From: Climacium dendroides
Taxonomy: Eukaryota; Streptophyta; Bryopsida; Hypnales; Climaciaceae
Assembly (NCBI GenBank): GCA_950106755.1
Contig: OX467086.1
Coordinates: 29,158,001-29,222,000 of the forward strand
Direction of reading: 5' to 3'
DNA length: 64,000 nucleotides
Under the pieces are notes generated by a model. The model searched no databases. It was not told the origin of the DNA and was given only the letters and a program-made list of their open reading frames with translations. Position 1 is the first letter of the stretch. The number at the start of each line of letters is the position of its first letter. A program made the translations under genes and the position numbers. This document shows, piece by piece, positions 23,013 to 34,783 of the stretch.

Positions 23013-25092
23013 TCAAGCCAAAGGTCTGACCACCACATTGGAGTGATTCGCAATGCGAAGGCTGAACTGTCCTCCCGTCTCCGCCACATCAACCTTCTTC
23101 ACGCCAGGAGGCGGCAGAAGCTCAAAAGATTGAATAAGTCGTCCAAGCACAATCGACAACAACGGTATGGCGATGATGATCCCCGGACAAGCACGTCTTC
23201 CAGCTCCGAACGGCAAAAACCGGAAATCGTTACCCGAAGCTTCGATGTTCCCGTTCAAGAATCTCTCCGGCATGAACTTCTCCGGATTCTCCCAGAGCTT
23301 GGGATTGTTCGCGATCCACCACGCGTTCACGAGGATCTTGCTCTCGGCGGGGATGTCGTAGCCTGCGAGCTTGGCGTGTTGGAGGTTCATGTGCGGGACG
23401 AGTAAAGGAATGGCCATGTGGAGGCGCATGACTTCTTTCACGAAGGCGGTGAGGTAAGGGAGCTTGTTGTTGTAGGTGTCGGGCTCGGAGATGAGGTTAC
23501 CCTTGCCGAGAACGGTGTCCAGCTCGTTGCGGAGGGTGGTTTGCATCTCTGGGTTGTTCACGAGCTCGGCGACGCCCCATTCGATCGACCAGAGAGTGGT
23601 TTCGATTGCGGCCACATTGATATTCTCAACAATGTAGAGGACGTTGTCTTCGTTGATCTCGCCCTTCTTCTGCGCCTCCAGAATGTGGTCAATCGCGCAT
23701 TTCTCCGCCTCGGATTTTGGGGGGGTGATCGCATTCATTTTCCTGCAAAGGAAAGCCAGATGTTGTGAGTCTCTTGGTGTGAATTGGTTGATTGATTGGG
23801 CAATGCCCATGCAAGATTAGGTGTGAATTCACTCTAGCAAGATAACGCTGTCACGGGGAGTAAGAAATTTGCTAAGATTTTTTTTTGGGAAGTTTCGAAT
23901 TTGCTCAATTTAGGGTTTAAAGGACATACTTGCGCTCGTCGATGAAATACTCCTTGAAGAGAGCCAAGCGGCGGTCCTTGACGTCCTGGCACACCTTCAG
24001 GTAGCCGCGGAGGAAGGGTCGCAAGATGGGGATAAAGTCACCGTAGTTGTAGTCGAAGCTCTGCGCCAAACGGGAGCGCTCGTTGTTCAACGCTTTCAAC
24101 TTCACGAACAGCGGATCGTCTTCCGTTTCGAATCGCGAGTTAAACATCATCCGGTACATGATGTTGTACATCATGAGCTGCAGGCGTCGGCGAATGATGG
24201 TCCCCGAGGTCGCCGCGTCCGCATTCGCCTTCAAGTCCTTGATCACGTAATCGGTCTCCTCCTCCCACGCGTATCGCGAGTGCTGGACGACCTTGTTGGT
24301 GAAGAAGGGCACCGTCATGATGCGACGCATCCGGCGCCAGTGCTCCCCGTAGACCGTGAACACCATGTCTTGGCCGTTGCCTGTGAAGATGTCGAACACC
24401 ACGTTGCGAGTACGGGAGCCGAACTCCACGCCTTGGGTGTGGAGCACGTCCTTGGCGATGTCGGGGGAAGACACGACGACCAAGTTGCGCTGCCCCATTT
24501 TTAAGAGGAACACATCACCGTACTTCTCGGCCATTTCTGCCAGATTCTTATGATTCAAATCATCTCCCACCTGCAAAGCCACCAAATCACTCGATCAGGA
24601 ACAGAGAATCCATCAATTACCAAAATTTCAATTCCAATCTGGCTCGAAATCCATTCTCAAAACTCTCGAAATTGCGCTTGGCTTCGTAAGCCCAAACACC
24701 CACTCTGTCAATTAAAGCCAATTACTACTGCCGCGAACACTAAGGTTATTATCGATTTGGAAGAGACGCAATCAAGAGTGGATTTTGAGAAAAAATTTGT
24801 AGAATTTTGAACCCGAGAAGCGGACGTGCACACACTAGAACTGAACGAAACGAAACGAAACGAATCAATCGCGGGGCACAGAGAGAGAGAGACAGAGCAT
24901 TCCACTGACCTGCAGCCAGTTGCCAACAATGGGAAGAGCAAGAGGACCAGGCGGCAGCTTCAACTTGGGCGCCCTCAGCTTCATGATCACAATCGCCACA
25001 AACACCGCCACGGCCAACCCCTGCACTACGTTTTGGAGAGTAAACATCGGCGCCAGCTTCGCTAGCTCCGCAGTGAGCGCGTCCATCGCCAT
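23013..25092 (-). CDS. CYP73A: trans-Cinnamate 4-monooxygenase (cytochrome P450 CYP73A, C4H)
   Basis: Three exons on the minus strand: 25092-24910, 24570-23930 and 23742-23013, with introns of 339 and 187 bp (GT..AG), giving 517 residues. The enzyme hydroxylates trans-cinnamate to p-coumarate at the ER membrane, using O2 and electrons from cytochrome P450 reductase, the second step of the phenylpropanoid pathway. Visible features: N-terminal membrane anchor about residues 21-37, proline hinge PPGP (47-50), I-helix AAIETT (319-324; CYP73-typical), KEVMRL containing ExxR (378-381), PERF, and heme loop [10 protein letters not shown] with the cysteine ligand at 460. Length and intron number fit the family. 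Start: MAMDAL at 25092 or the second ATG at 25086. An in-frame upstream ATG at 25209 without a stop would add 39 residues of non-anchor sequence, and is judged to be 5' UTR. It looks intact. Substrate specificity is inferred from the very strong family match. Confidence 0.97.
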
Positions 25093-25173
25093 CGCTGGCT
25101 TCCACCAGCTCCGATCCCCTTCGCCCCACCCACTCCTCTCAACGAAAAAGCCTCGAAAACTTCTCTTCCAAAT

Positions 25174-25292
25174 CCAGCAACCCCCAGAGTGTTCAAGATG
25201 CAAAACCACACGAACTCCTGTGAATGCAGATGTCCAGCAACCCCCGAGTGTTTAATAAGATGCTCCCCACACGAACCCCTGTGAATGCAGAA
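25174..25292. repeat. 60-bp tandem duplication in the CYP73A leader
   Basis: CCAGCAACCCCC...GAGTGTT, a middle AAGATGC, CCACACGAAC and CCTGTGAATGCAGA recur at 25174 and 25234, a 60-bp period with a few differences. It lies 82-200 bp upstream of the start codon, in the likely 5' UTR/core promoter. The in-frame upstream ATG (25209) is inside the first copy. Confidence 0.85.
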
Positions 25293-25632
25293 CTCCGTAA
25301 TAATGAATGCTTGAGGACAGTCGCTGGATGAGGACTGGCAAGTGAGCTTTGCATCCTTTATGTAAGAGAAAAGGACGAGGGTTTGAGGCCAAAGCAGGCT
25401 GTGTCAGTCCACGCCGTGCCGTGTGCAGGATCAATTGGGAAATAAAGTAATGCAAGGATATGAAAAAGTCGGAAAAGTTTGGAGAAGCCAGTAACGCAGG
25501 GCCGGATGGTTTCGCGCTGGGGTAGTGCAAAGGCGAAGTCCACGCCGTGTACTGGAATGCGTCCGTCGGCAAAGACTCGCAGCTCCATTTTCAACACCAA
25601 GCGTTGAAAGGGGCGTTGAGGAATCCCAGCTT

Positions 25633-25673
25633 TTGACGTCACGGGGTCAATGTGGGGAAGAAGGCTTCTTCCC
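25633..25673. promoter_or_regulatory. bZIP-type site and inverted repeat upstream of CYP73A
   Basis: The palindrome TGACGTCA (25633-25640) is the classic CRE/TGA-type bZIP site. Thirteen bases on, 25653-25673 is a 21-nt hairpin-capable inverted repeat, GGGGAAGAAG, one base, CTTCTTCCCC. Both lie about 540-580 bp upstream of the CYP73A start, within the GC-richer island that ends near 25740. Function is inferred from motif and position only. Confidence 0.45.
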
Positions 25674-25740
25674 CGATGACTGGGGGATCACGAGGCATGG
25701 CATTGACAATGGCTCCCGTGTCCAGTCATTCGATTCAAAA

Positions 25741-28700
25741 TTTTAAATTTTTAAAAAAAAAGAGAAAAAGAGATAGTTTCCAGCATTGGGGGGACTGTAA
25801 GCTTACTTCAAAATTTATAAGTTAAGATGAGTAACTAGTAAGAAGTAAGTTACTCTGGCGGGCCAGTGAATGCGGGGAAGCGAGGACTGTAGTTCTAAGT
25901 TAGTTACCCTGTCACATGGAGGTAATTTAATTACTGTGGATCGGGGCCCCCTTTTTTTCTTATGCACCATGGGGACCACATTGCACCATTTCAAAGTAAA
26001 CCTCTATTTTCTGCAAAATAAATATTTTTTGTCTTTTTTTCACCAAAAAATTTCCATTTCTACGTTGAAAATGGATTGAGTTGCCAAATTTCAATGAAAA
26101 AGTGCATGAATGTAATTGGAAAGTGTTTTTCTTGTCCAAAAGATGGATGAATGTAGAAATACTTCACCAAATCTGAAGTGATCGCCGTCCTAAATTTTTT
26201 ATTTTAAAAACGCTGTAGACTCTGACTGAACTAGAGTTGGCCCCAGTAATTTCCTCTTTGAGCTTATTTTTAACTGCCCGTGAATTCTGTCCAGGAAGTC
26301 CGTCTCTCAACTTTTCAAAGGAATAACTTAATGTCAACACTGGTCTTGCCCTGGTTGGAGCATAAGGATTGACCATGGAATCTATGGACTCATTACGACA
26401 CTCATTTAAACCTATCATTTCCTTGCATGAGGGAGGGCACAAAATTAGTGTCACGACAAAATTAGTCTCTTGAAAATTATTATTATTACAATACAAGAAT
26501 ATTTCAACCTATATTAACTCTTAAAGTTATTTGGGTTCAAAATCAGAAGAAAGAAAAAAAAAAACGAAAAAAAAATTAGGAATTGTGAAAAATTAGCACC
26601 ATCTAAAAATAGGTCTATAAATCTGAATTTATCCACATTCTTGAATTTATAACCATAGGATCTTATTCTTAATGAGCACAAGGGGAGAAAAAGTGGGGTC
26701 TAAAGGTAAAGTATGTGTGAAATATGATTGAGCAGAGAACAACACTTAAACATTTTTTCAAGATTACTTGAACCTTTGACAATAGAATTTTGTTAAATTT
26801 TGAGATTTCAAATTTGAATGAGGCCTTGATTAGGAACATAACATTCAGTAACTAAAGTAGAGACTGCCTTTCTTCTCTTCCAAGAATTTCATCCACAGGA
26901 AGTGGTGGCGCCAACTACTAAAGCTAATTTAATTGGAGTCAGCTAAGCCCTCATTAATTGTTTTCATTGCTTTTATCTCTCACAGTCTGACATTTTTCGA
27001 CATATGGCCATGTAGCTACTGAATGGTGTGGAAAATTCGGCACCATATCATCCAATGGATGAAATGATGTTGAATATTTGGCACCATTCTGTCAGAGGGA
27101 AGGCAGACTCCTCTGTTTGCTACTGAATGTTATGAAGAAGTATGCAACTTTTCAAAGCAATATAATGTATTGCATGTGGTTGAATTATAAATCAAAATGA
27201 AAGAAAAAAGACATAAATTTTTTAACCAACCATTGGACCTTTGTAAAAACTAAATTTCCAAGAAGGTTGTTTGATTTTTCCAATATCAATATAAAAATTA
27301 CAGAGAAAAAATATATAATAATTCACTTTAAATGCCCAAAATACCCCCAAATATTTTGAATATCTATGAAAAATTGGTGTTGCATGCACCAGTAGAAAAA
27401 ATCAGAGTAGCTCCCAATAATATGTTTTTTTTTCTTAACTTTAGAAATGGTGTTCATTGACACTTTTTGTAGTCATATTTAATGTCTAAAGGGTTGTAAT
27501 CAATTTCTACAACTAAATATTTAGAAAAAATCTTCTACAAAATAAATAAATATTTATATTAAATTTTAATAAATGAATTAATTAAATTTGATATCAAGAT
27601 ATTCTTATTAGAAGTGATGGTTCTCAAGAAGTAAATTTATAAAGCAACTGAGTTAAATGTCACCCCATTTCCTCATAGGAGACGAAATTTCTCCACCCCA
27701 CCTACTCCATGGGGGACCTTAGAAATTGTGTGACAAAAAGGGAAAGTTCCCTTGGCATTAGAAGTCACTAGATGATCAATCACACTCATTTCATTCTAAG
27801 GCTCTTTTTTCATCTAACAACTATTCACAAAACTACTTCCAAAATATGGTCTTGAGGTCAACACTATGATTATTGACAACCCTTGAAGGAAAAACTTTGA
27901 ATTTAAGTTAATAAAGTAGTCTGCTCTAAAACCGCCACTCCTTGAAATTGCCCCCATTGTTAGTTAAAGAACGGAGATGCCGTGATCCGTAAATGGACTT
28001 CTTTAGCCATTGAATGAATTGAGGAAAAATTGTTTTTCTATTGCAAGAGACAATCATTGTCTTTTATTTCCTTACATCTCTTCACGAGTTGCAAGTAGAC
28101 GGATTTTGGGAGACCTGTGGTTACAAATAGGTGCCTATTGTCCCCAATCTTTGAAAATTTACAAGTAATCCAAAAAATGATTGGAAAAATACAAAATTCC
28201 ACATCTGTTTTTCTTTCTTTGAAAAATGATCTAAAAAATATCCATGTCCCTGAAAACCTACGAAAGAAGTGGACCAACCCTTGAATGGTCGCTTTTAGAG
28301 CATTGAAATTTGTTGTTGCTGGTAATTGGTTGATTCCTTTGTGCTCATGAGATTGAACTTATCCACTGAATTGTCGACTTTTTCCACCCACTCTAAGCTA
28401 TTTTCTTCCAGTTTCTAAGTTAATCCTTGAAAGGCCCTTGGGGTCCCTCTATACGACCCATATTTAGCCTTATAACTCTTCCATTGTGGTTTATTATATG
28501 AATTGTGATGCATTGTTATTTACACACTAACTACCATGATCAATAATTTCCTTTGTATTGGATCCTATTTGGTCAATTTTTTTTTGCTGGTGAAATACCA
28601 CCATATTCATCATAATATATTACATGGCCACCATTTTCAGGCCCTTCTACGGTTAAGCTTCTGTGTCCTTGGGGCCCTGTCTATCAGTCTGTCTGTAACT

Positions 28701-28746
28701 CTATATGGCTTTGCCACAGTTTAGTTTTTTTTAGTTTTTTTTGTTT
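25741..28746. other. AT-rich noncoding stretch
   Basis: Follows the end of the CYP73A island. Open frames up to 110 codons have no family resemblance. No transposase, RNA or array was recognised. The strip near 28440-28740 becomes slightly richer in GC. Confidence 0.5.
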
Positions 28747-28925
28747 GAAACAAATGGAAACCCATCCATAAGTTGCATGGTTTTTGTTGTTGTTTGTTTT
28801 GCCCAAGTTGGGAACCCATTCATCAGTTGCATGGTTGTTTTTGTTGTTGTTTGTTTTGCCCAAGTTGGGAACCCATTCATCAGTTGCATGGTTGTTTTTG
28901 TTGTTGTTTGTTTTGCCCAAATTGG
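28747..28925. repeat. 57-bp tandem repeat, three copies
   Basis: The segment GCCCAAGTTGGGAACCCATT, CATCAGTTGCATGG and a TTGTTGTTTG run recurs with GCCCAA at 28801, 28858 and 28915; a diverged first unit starts near 28747. Because 57 is a multiple of three, long open frames appear on both strands; they are artefacts of the repeat. Confidence 0.9.
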
Positions 28926-29321
28926 GAACCTCACTCAGCAAGGGCAGGGCAGGGAAGGGAAGGGAAGCTGAATGAGTGGGGCTGTGGTCCGCCCTCCTTT
29001 CTTGACCCCAACTAAGCGAAGTGAGAGCAGGTTCAGTGTTAGGTTGGGTTGGACCAGGCACACGAGGCCTAGTCAGACGAACTTGCCAGGCAGCTGCTTT
29101 CTGTACGCGTAGGTGGGGGTGGGGGAGGGGAGGACCGGACTGGACGGGACGGGGGGTTGAATGGTGGAAAAAAGTCAAAAGGGGCTGACTCCGAGGCTCG
29201 GGGCCTCCGGGGTGACTAAGCGTAGGCGAAGGGACGAGGACGGAACGGACGGAACGGAACGGAGGTTCTGCGATTCTCGTCCTCACTGGAGTGGGTCTGC
29301 TTTTTTAGTTTTTCAAATTGT
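28926..29321. other. GC-rich segment without gene
   Basis: Strongly GC-rich with G-runs (for example 29113-29160) and short GGAAC repeats around 29240-29260. The minus-strand frame running through it (28684-29286) is Pro/Ser/His-rich and continues into the 57-bp repeat, so it is not credible as a gene. May be a CpG-like island or part of an inserted element. Confidence 0.4.
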
Positions 29322-29791
29322 GGCCAGGGTGAACTGCCCCCCTCATTTTACCCCCGTTTTACCCCTGGGGAAAACGCTGTAGAATTTTTTATTTGCAATC
29401 AGATGAATTATTTGGCAAAGTCTGAATTCAGATTTGCAATCAGCGGCCCCAAATTAGCTAGGGGCGGTATAGTAATATAAAAAAAAATCATGGCAAAATA
29501 TAAGAGGCTATTTTTCACAATTAACCCTGATCAGGGCAATGAGGGGGTCAGTTCTGGCCAGGGAGAACTGACCCCCTGATTGCCCCAGCCAAGGTAAATT
29601 GTGAAAAAAAAAACCTCTATTTTTTCCATGATTTTTTATATTCTACACTGCCCCTAGCTAATTTGGGGCCGCTGATTGCAAATCTGAATTCAAAATTTGC
29701 AAAAAAAATTCATCTGGTTGCAAATAAAAAATCCCGCAGCATTTTCTCCATGGGTAAAACGGAGCAATGAGGGGGTCAGTTCACCCTGGCC
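29322..29791. mobile_element. Foldback element of 470 bp with long inverted arms
   Basis: Both ends read GGCCAGGGTGAACTG inward. The two halves are inverted copies of about 220 bp meeting near 29550. Paired words include TTATTTGCAA, TGAATT, GATTTGCAATCAGCGGCCCC, AAATTAGCTAGGGGC and TTCACAATT. The centre again contains the end motif (GGGGGTCAGTTC / GAACTGACCCCC), so the element looks like two inverted copies of a smaller unit. No coding content. A target duplication could not be recognised. Confidence 0.8.
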
Positions 29792-30579
29792 GTCAGTACT
29801 CCCCGGCCAAGGAAGCGCATAACATTGCTAAGCAGCTAGATATCCTCCTCCTAGCTGGAGCCCCCAAGATGTCTAGGGGAGAATTTAGTTATAATGTGAG
29901 TTACTGGATTGGTTGAAGGCCAAGGTAACTCTTGCAAGTAGTGGTGGCCTGCGAGACGGGTTTGCTGAGTTGGTCCTCCCCATCATCCCCAGGCACTCTG
30001 TCACAACTCAAAGTCAACAAGGATGTATGGGTGCCTTCTCTGTCTGATAGTATGGTAATATCTTGAGTAGGTAATTTGGAACACTGGGGGGCTCCTCCAT
30101 AACATTATTAACCTTCCTTGGGGAGGACCCTTTTGCTCCCCAAAAATCAGGAGCGCTCAACAGTACTGTAGCCTTCCCAATGACATACCAAGCTCTGACA
30201 ACTTGGTGCTACATCACCTCTGCCCAGCCAATGACTTGTGCAGCATTATAACTAAACTCTCCCCCCCAGGTATATAGGAGGGAATTATACCTCCACTTGG
30301 GGGCGACAAAACCAAGCTGGTTAGCAATGTTATGCTCATTTCGGGGAAAGCAAAAGGACCCCAGCAAACGTTAACAATGTTATGCAGGCTTCATTGCACT
30401 GAGATACAGAGTGAAATACAAGCCCACGAGCCACAAGTGCGCCTGGTGGGAGGAAACAGGGACACACAAAACCTTGTTTTCGGCTGAGGTCGTACTGCGG
30501 TGTGGTGGGAGGCACCAAAACAGAAATGCAGACAACTGAACTTCTCCACAAAAGAAAAAGGAAAAAAAAGAAGCTTGAG
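29792..30579. other. Noncoding segment with moderate GC
   Basis: No supportable gene. Open frames under about 75 codons lack motifs. A small inverted repeat lies around 30262-30301 (CCCCCCAGGTAT..., ...ATACCTCC...TTGGGGG). Confidence 0.4.
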
Positions 30580-30690
30580 GAGATGTGATGCTGGTCCAGT
30601 ATCTCTCATCCCCTAAAAGGCAGGATGGATGGAACCTATGACTGTGGAGTCCAACTTCGAGTTATAATTTCGAGTTATAATTTCGAAAAA
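30580..30690. repeat. Copy of a ~115-bp dispersed motif (site 1)
   Basis: GATGTGATGCTGG, TCCAGTATCTCTCATCCCCT, AAAAGG, GGATGGATGG, CCTATGACT, GTGGAGTCCAACTT. The same ordered words occur at 36893-37070 and 40690-40925. Here the unit is followed by a 15-bp direct repeat GAGTTATAATTTC at about 30659 and 30674. Confidence 0.7.
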
Positions 30691-30959
30691 TGCCTTTGAG
30701 CATCACCACCAGTCTTGCAAAATTGGGTGGGGATTGGACTCCCAAAATGATGGGGGCATCCACTTTGCAAGTTGGGTTGAAATGATTCACTCTGCAGATA
30801 ACCTGTTCGCAAGCCACTTGTGAGATGAAGGTGCCGATGAGCAGGGTTAAAATCAACTTCTATTCAGTTGCAGCATAGTATTCTCATGTTATTACAACTC
30901 CATACTACAAAAGTCACTTTTTATAACAACTCCATACATTTTATAATATTATAACAAAA

Positions 30960-31640
30960 ATTTGAAATTGGTTTGCTAGATTTAAGTATACACATGGAAA
31001 GCTTTGAATCATTCCATTTGGGTCAATGAGTCAAAAGTTATGAGGAGTTTTCGTTTGTGGGTAGTTATGGATCTTCTACTCTAAAATAAACTTTGAGATC
31101 CTTTAGTGTACTCAATTTTTGATATTTTTGGAAAATAAAATAAAATGATAGGATGTAGATTGTTAATTTACAACATTGCAATCATTGGGATGTGTATTTT
31201 TTTCAATTCCATAATTGAATTCTTTACAATTTTGTATTTTGAATCATTCTCTATTTCTTTTTACTTACCATTTTTTCCCTACATGTTGTACAATTCCAAA
31301 TGATTTGAATTTTTTTCAAGTATGTAGCCAACTTGCTTTGGAGAAAGAATCCAAAAAAGCACCACTAACATGGACATATTTTCATACAAATGTGAGCTTG
31401 TGAAGTGCAGTTGCCTTTTATTTCAAAAAATTGTCACTTCAAATACTAATATCTTGCAATTGATATAGTAGAAATTTCTGAAATTGTTCCCACATTTTCT
31501 CAAATCAATGTACTACAAGATCTTACAATTACATGCGCTCAAATTTTTTTCTTCTAAAATTTGGTACTTGTACTAGAAATGGTAGTTTTGGAGCAATTTT
31601 GGTGAAAACATAGTCAAGGAATTTAGGGGGGGGGGTGGTG
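30960..31640 (-). repeat. Dispersed AT-rich repeat family, copy 4 (minus orientation)
   Basis: Shared blocks: TTTGAAATTGGTTTGCTAGA, GAAAGCTTTGAATCATTCCA, GTTATGAGGAGTTTT, GATATTTTTGG, ACATGTTGTACAATTCCAAA, AACTTGC, CATACAAATGTGAGCTTGTG, ACATGCG and GGTACTTGTACTAGAAATGG. It is immediately followed by another copy (31660-32570), so two copies lie head to tail. Confidence 0.78.
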
Positions 31641-31659
31641 TAAAACCCTAAAGGGCCAA

Positions 31660-32570
31660 ATTGCATTTTTGGCAACATAGCAATTTTGGGTAGCTCACTA
31701 CAAATGGAATTTTCATTTTTTTTCATTGAAATTTTTACACAACATGTGTCTAAGGAGTAGCTTTAAAGTCCAACTCTTTCCATAACTTTTGAATACATGG
31801 TTAAAAAATTATTGTATGATATGTAGTTTTTTTTGTTCGGCGGGCAATCTGGGCAGAAAAAAAACTTCTTTAAAAATCATTTTAAAAATAAATAAATATT
31901 TGAAATTGGTTTTCTAGATTTATTTATACATGGATATCTTTGAATCATTACATTTTGATTAATGAGATGAAAGTTATGAGGAGTTTTAGTTGTGGGTAGT
32001 TTGAAGGTAGTTATGGAATCTCTACTCTACCCTAAACTTCGAAGTCCTTTATTTAACTCAATTTTCAATATTTTAGAGAAAAAGAATAATTGGGTGTAGA
32101 TTGTCTATTAAAACATTACAACCATTGGAATTGGCATTTTTTAATTTCATAAATAATTTGTTAACAATTTTGTACTCTAAATCATTTTCTACTTTTTTTT
32201 ACTTTCTATTTTTCCCCTATATGTTGTACAATTCCAAATGATTTGAAATTTTTCAAGCATGTAGACAACTTGCCTTGAAGGATGAATCCAAAGAATAACT
32301 ACCATTTTGGATATTTTTTCATAATAATTTGCCCTTAAGAAGTGCAATTGCCCGGGGCAAAATTTTTTTTTTTGTTACTTCAAATGCTAATATCTTGCAA
32401 TCTACATAGTGAAAATTTCTGAAAATTTTTCTACATATTCTCAAACCAAATTAATATAATATCCTACAATTAGATGTATCATAAATGATTTTTTTTTCAA
32501 AAATTTGGTACTTGTACTATAGATGGCAATTTTGGAGTATTTTTGGTGAAAACGTAGTCAATGGCCTTAT
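31660..32570 (-). repeat. Dispersed AT-rich repeat family, copy 5 (minus orientation)
   Basis: The longest copy, beginning GCATTTTTGGCAACATAGCA and sharing with copy 3 the words ATTGTATGATATGTAGTTTT and TTGGTTTTCTAGATTT, then the same blocks as copy 4 (GTTATGAGGAGTTTTAG, ATGTTGTACAATTCCAAATG, GGTACTTGTACTATAGATGG, GGTGAAAACGTAG). Confidence 0.78.
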
Positions 32571-34620
32571 TCATTAAAATGAGACAATCTGCACATTTTG
32601 AGACTACAACCTATGGGCACTTTTTTACCCACCCATGGTAAACTAGCGTTGCACAACCAGGTTCTTAGTATTGTTTTGTAAGTTTTGTCCTAAGGGTGCC
32701 TGGCGTCAATCCATTGTGCCTTCCAAACAATGGATCTTTTCTAACTCTTACATGTGAAAAATAAACAAAACAATAAGAAATTCTAAATAACTATAAGTTT
32801 TACCCTTTTATCTCAACTAACTAAGCCAATGTGGTTTTTATTCAAAATGAATTCAGTCTAGATTTATCATTTTTAAGTGATAGAACATGTTATGCCATTT
32901 AAAAAAATATAAAACTCGTCCTCATCCGAGCTTTCTAACAATAGTTATGGAAGGATGAAGTTTGACCGCTAATTGGTTCATCAAACTTCATCCATTGATT
33001 TTTACTAATCTACCTTATAATTTTACTTGAGATTTTACTTTTGGTCTCTGAACTCTATTTACTATTTGACTTTCTAATATGGTTGACTTTGGATGATTTA
33101 TCTAATTTTCATTCATTTTGACCCCTAAACTTCATCCGTCTCTATCTTTCTCATTTTTCGTTGGATTTCTAAGTGTGAGACATTTTTGGAAACCTCTAAA
33201 CTAAAGGTATCACAATCTGAATCTAAAACTTGGAGAAAATCTAGTTTTAATATTCTGACTTGAAAGGTTAGTTCAACTAAGGTATTTAAAACCATCTACT
33301 TTGCAATTTGATAGTAATTTGGGTATTTAGAATTTTACCTCACTTTGTGAGTCGTCTTGGACGTTGTAGATGAGTCTTCCAGGATCTCCATTTTCCTCCA
33401 TGGTTCCGTCGCTCGGTAATTTATGCTCACCGCTTGAAAGTAGACTTTTAATACAAATTTGCAACTAAATTCTAGCTACTATTCCTCCTTTCTTCTATTT
33501 GGGATTTTATACTATACTTTTCTAATGGTTGGCTTAGAAAACTCTTGACCTCCTAATCACTACTTTTCCATTTTTCGTTTGCCTAATGACACCTTGCGAC
33601 ATTTCACATGGTCCACCCTTCGTGTCTCAATCCTATTGGTTGTTCTAGATACTTGAGATTTCTCCTTCTTCTTCAACTTCAACTATAACAATCTAAGAAT
33701 TTGGTTTTTTAATTCACAACTATCATTCCTATTGAGTTTTTGAACTCAAACTTAGTCTAAGCTAGAAGAGTTGAAAGAGTGGTGAGATAGAACTTTGTTT
33801 TGCATTCTTCCTTGCTAATCACACCTCCCTAATCTATCCTTCTTCCCTTCTAATCTATTTTCTAATTTTCTTATCAAATGCCTTAGCTCTCAGTCTAACT
33901 TTTGACAGCTTACTATTTTTAGACTTTTAATATGTTTTCCTTGTAGAGGCTAAAACTAGCTTTCTAAGTTGATGTGGAACTTGCAAATTGGACTTTTCTA
34001 GTAGAAGTTATGCATGGATGAAGTTTTGAGTTCTAATTAGTGTTTGAAACTTCATCCGCTTATATCTTACTCATTTTAGCTCGGATTTCTTTGTATTCTA
34101 TGTTTCTGGAAAACTCTTGACCTCTACTATAAGATTTTGAACTTCAATTTGTATTGACCTTTCTTCTTAGCGGCCTGACTACACCCTTGGTCTCGGCCCT
34201 AAAGAAAGACTAATATTAAAAATGACAACTTGACCAAACTAAGGCCAAAAGGCCTAACTACATAGAAATGATTAAAAGAAAGGAGAGGTTCAAAGCTTCG
34301 CCGTTAAAATGAAAATAACTAAGAGTTCAAATTCCACGAAGTCAAAGTCTCGCCGTCTTTTTAATAACACTCTAATTTCTAAGACAATTTCTAATACACA
34401 AAGTCAAAGCTTCGCCGATTTTGACAAAACCACAAGTGCACAAGACAATTTCAATGAAGTTAAGCTTGATTCAAAATTTGTTAGAACAAAGAGGTTAGTA
34501 CAAACATTTATTAGTTCAAGAACGTTTACAACAAATTAGTACATCCACAACAAGCTTAGGAAATTTCTCAATTAAGGAATTTTCCACTTAGAAGGTTAGA
34601 TAAGAAAAAAAACGTACACT
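32571..34620. other. Noncoding, internally repetitive segment
   Basis: Words such as ATGAAGTTT...AAACTTCATCC recur at about 32953-33000 and 34017-34063, with similar following text (ATCTTTCTCATTTT / ATCTTACTCATTTT; TCGGATTTCT), suggesting an old duplication about 1.07 kb apart. No open frame with a recognisable motif. Confidence 0.45.
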
Positions 34621-34626
34621 AGAAGT

Positions 34627-34783
34627 CCTCCACAACGGCATAGCCAGACTTATGGTGGAGGAGGATCTAGGATTAGTACAATAACTTCAACACAAACACT
34701 AAAAGTCTTCCACAACGGCATAGCCAGACTTATGGTGGAAGAGGTTCCAAGATTAGTACAACCACATAAAACTTAACCAATTG
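34627..34783. repeat. 80-bp direct duplication
   Basis: CACAACGGCATAGCCAGACT, then TATGGTGGA and GATTAGTACAA, recurs at 34631 and 34711, an 80-bp period with few differences. Confidence 0.85.

Noticed and set aside
24749..25129. Frames overlapping CYP73A exon 1 in other registers
   Set aside because: The CYP73 reading has the anchor, PPGP hinge and correct splice phase; the others are shadows.
28684..29286. 200-codon minus-strand frame
   Set aside because: Created by the 57-bp repeat (a multiple of three) and GC-rich DNA; Pro/Ser-rich text with no domain and competing frames on the other strand.
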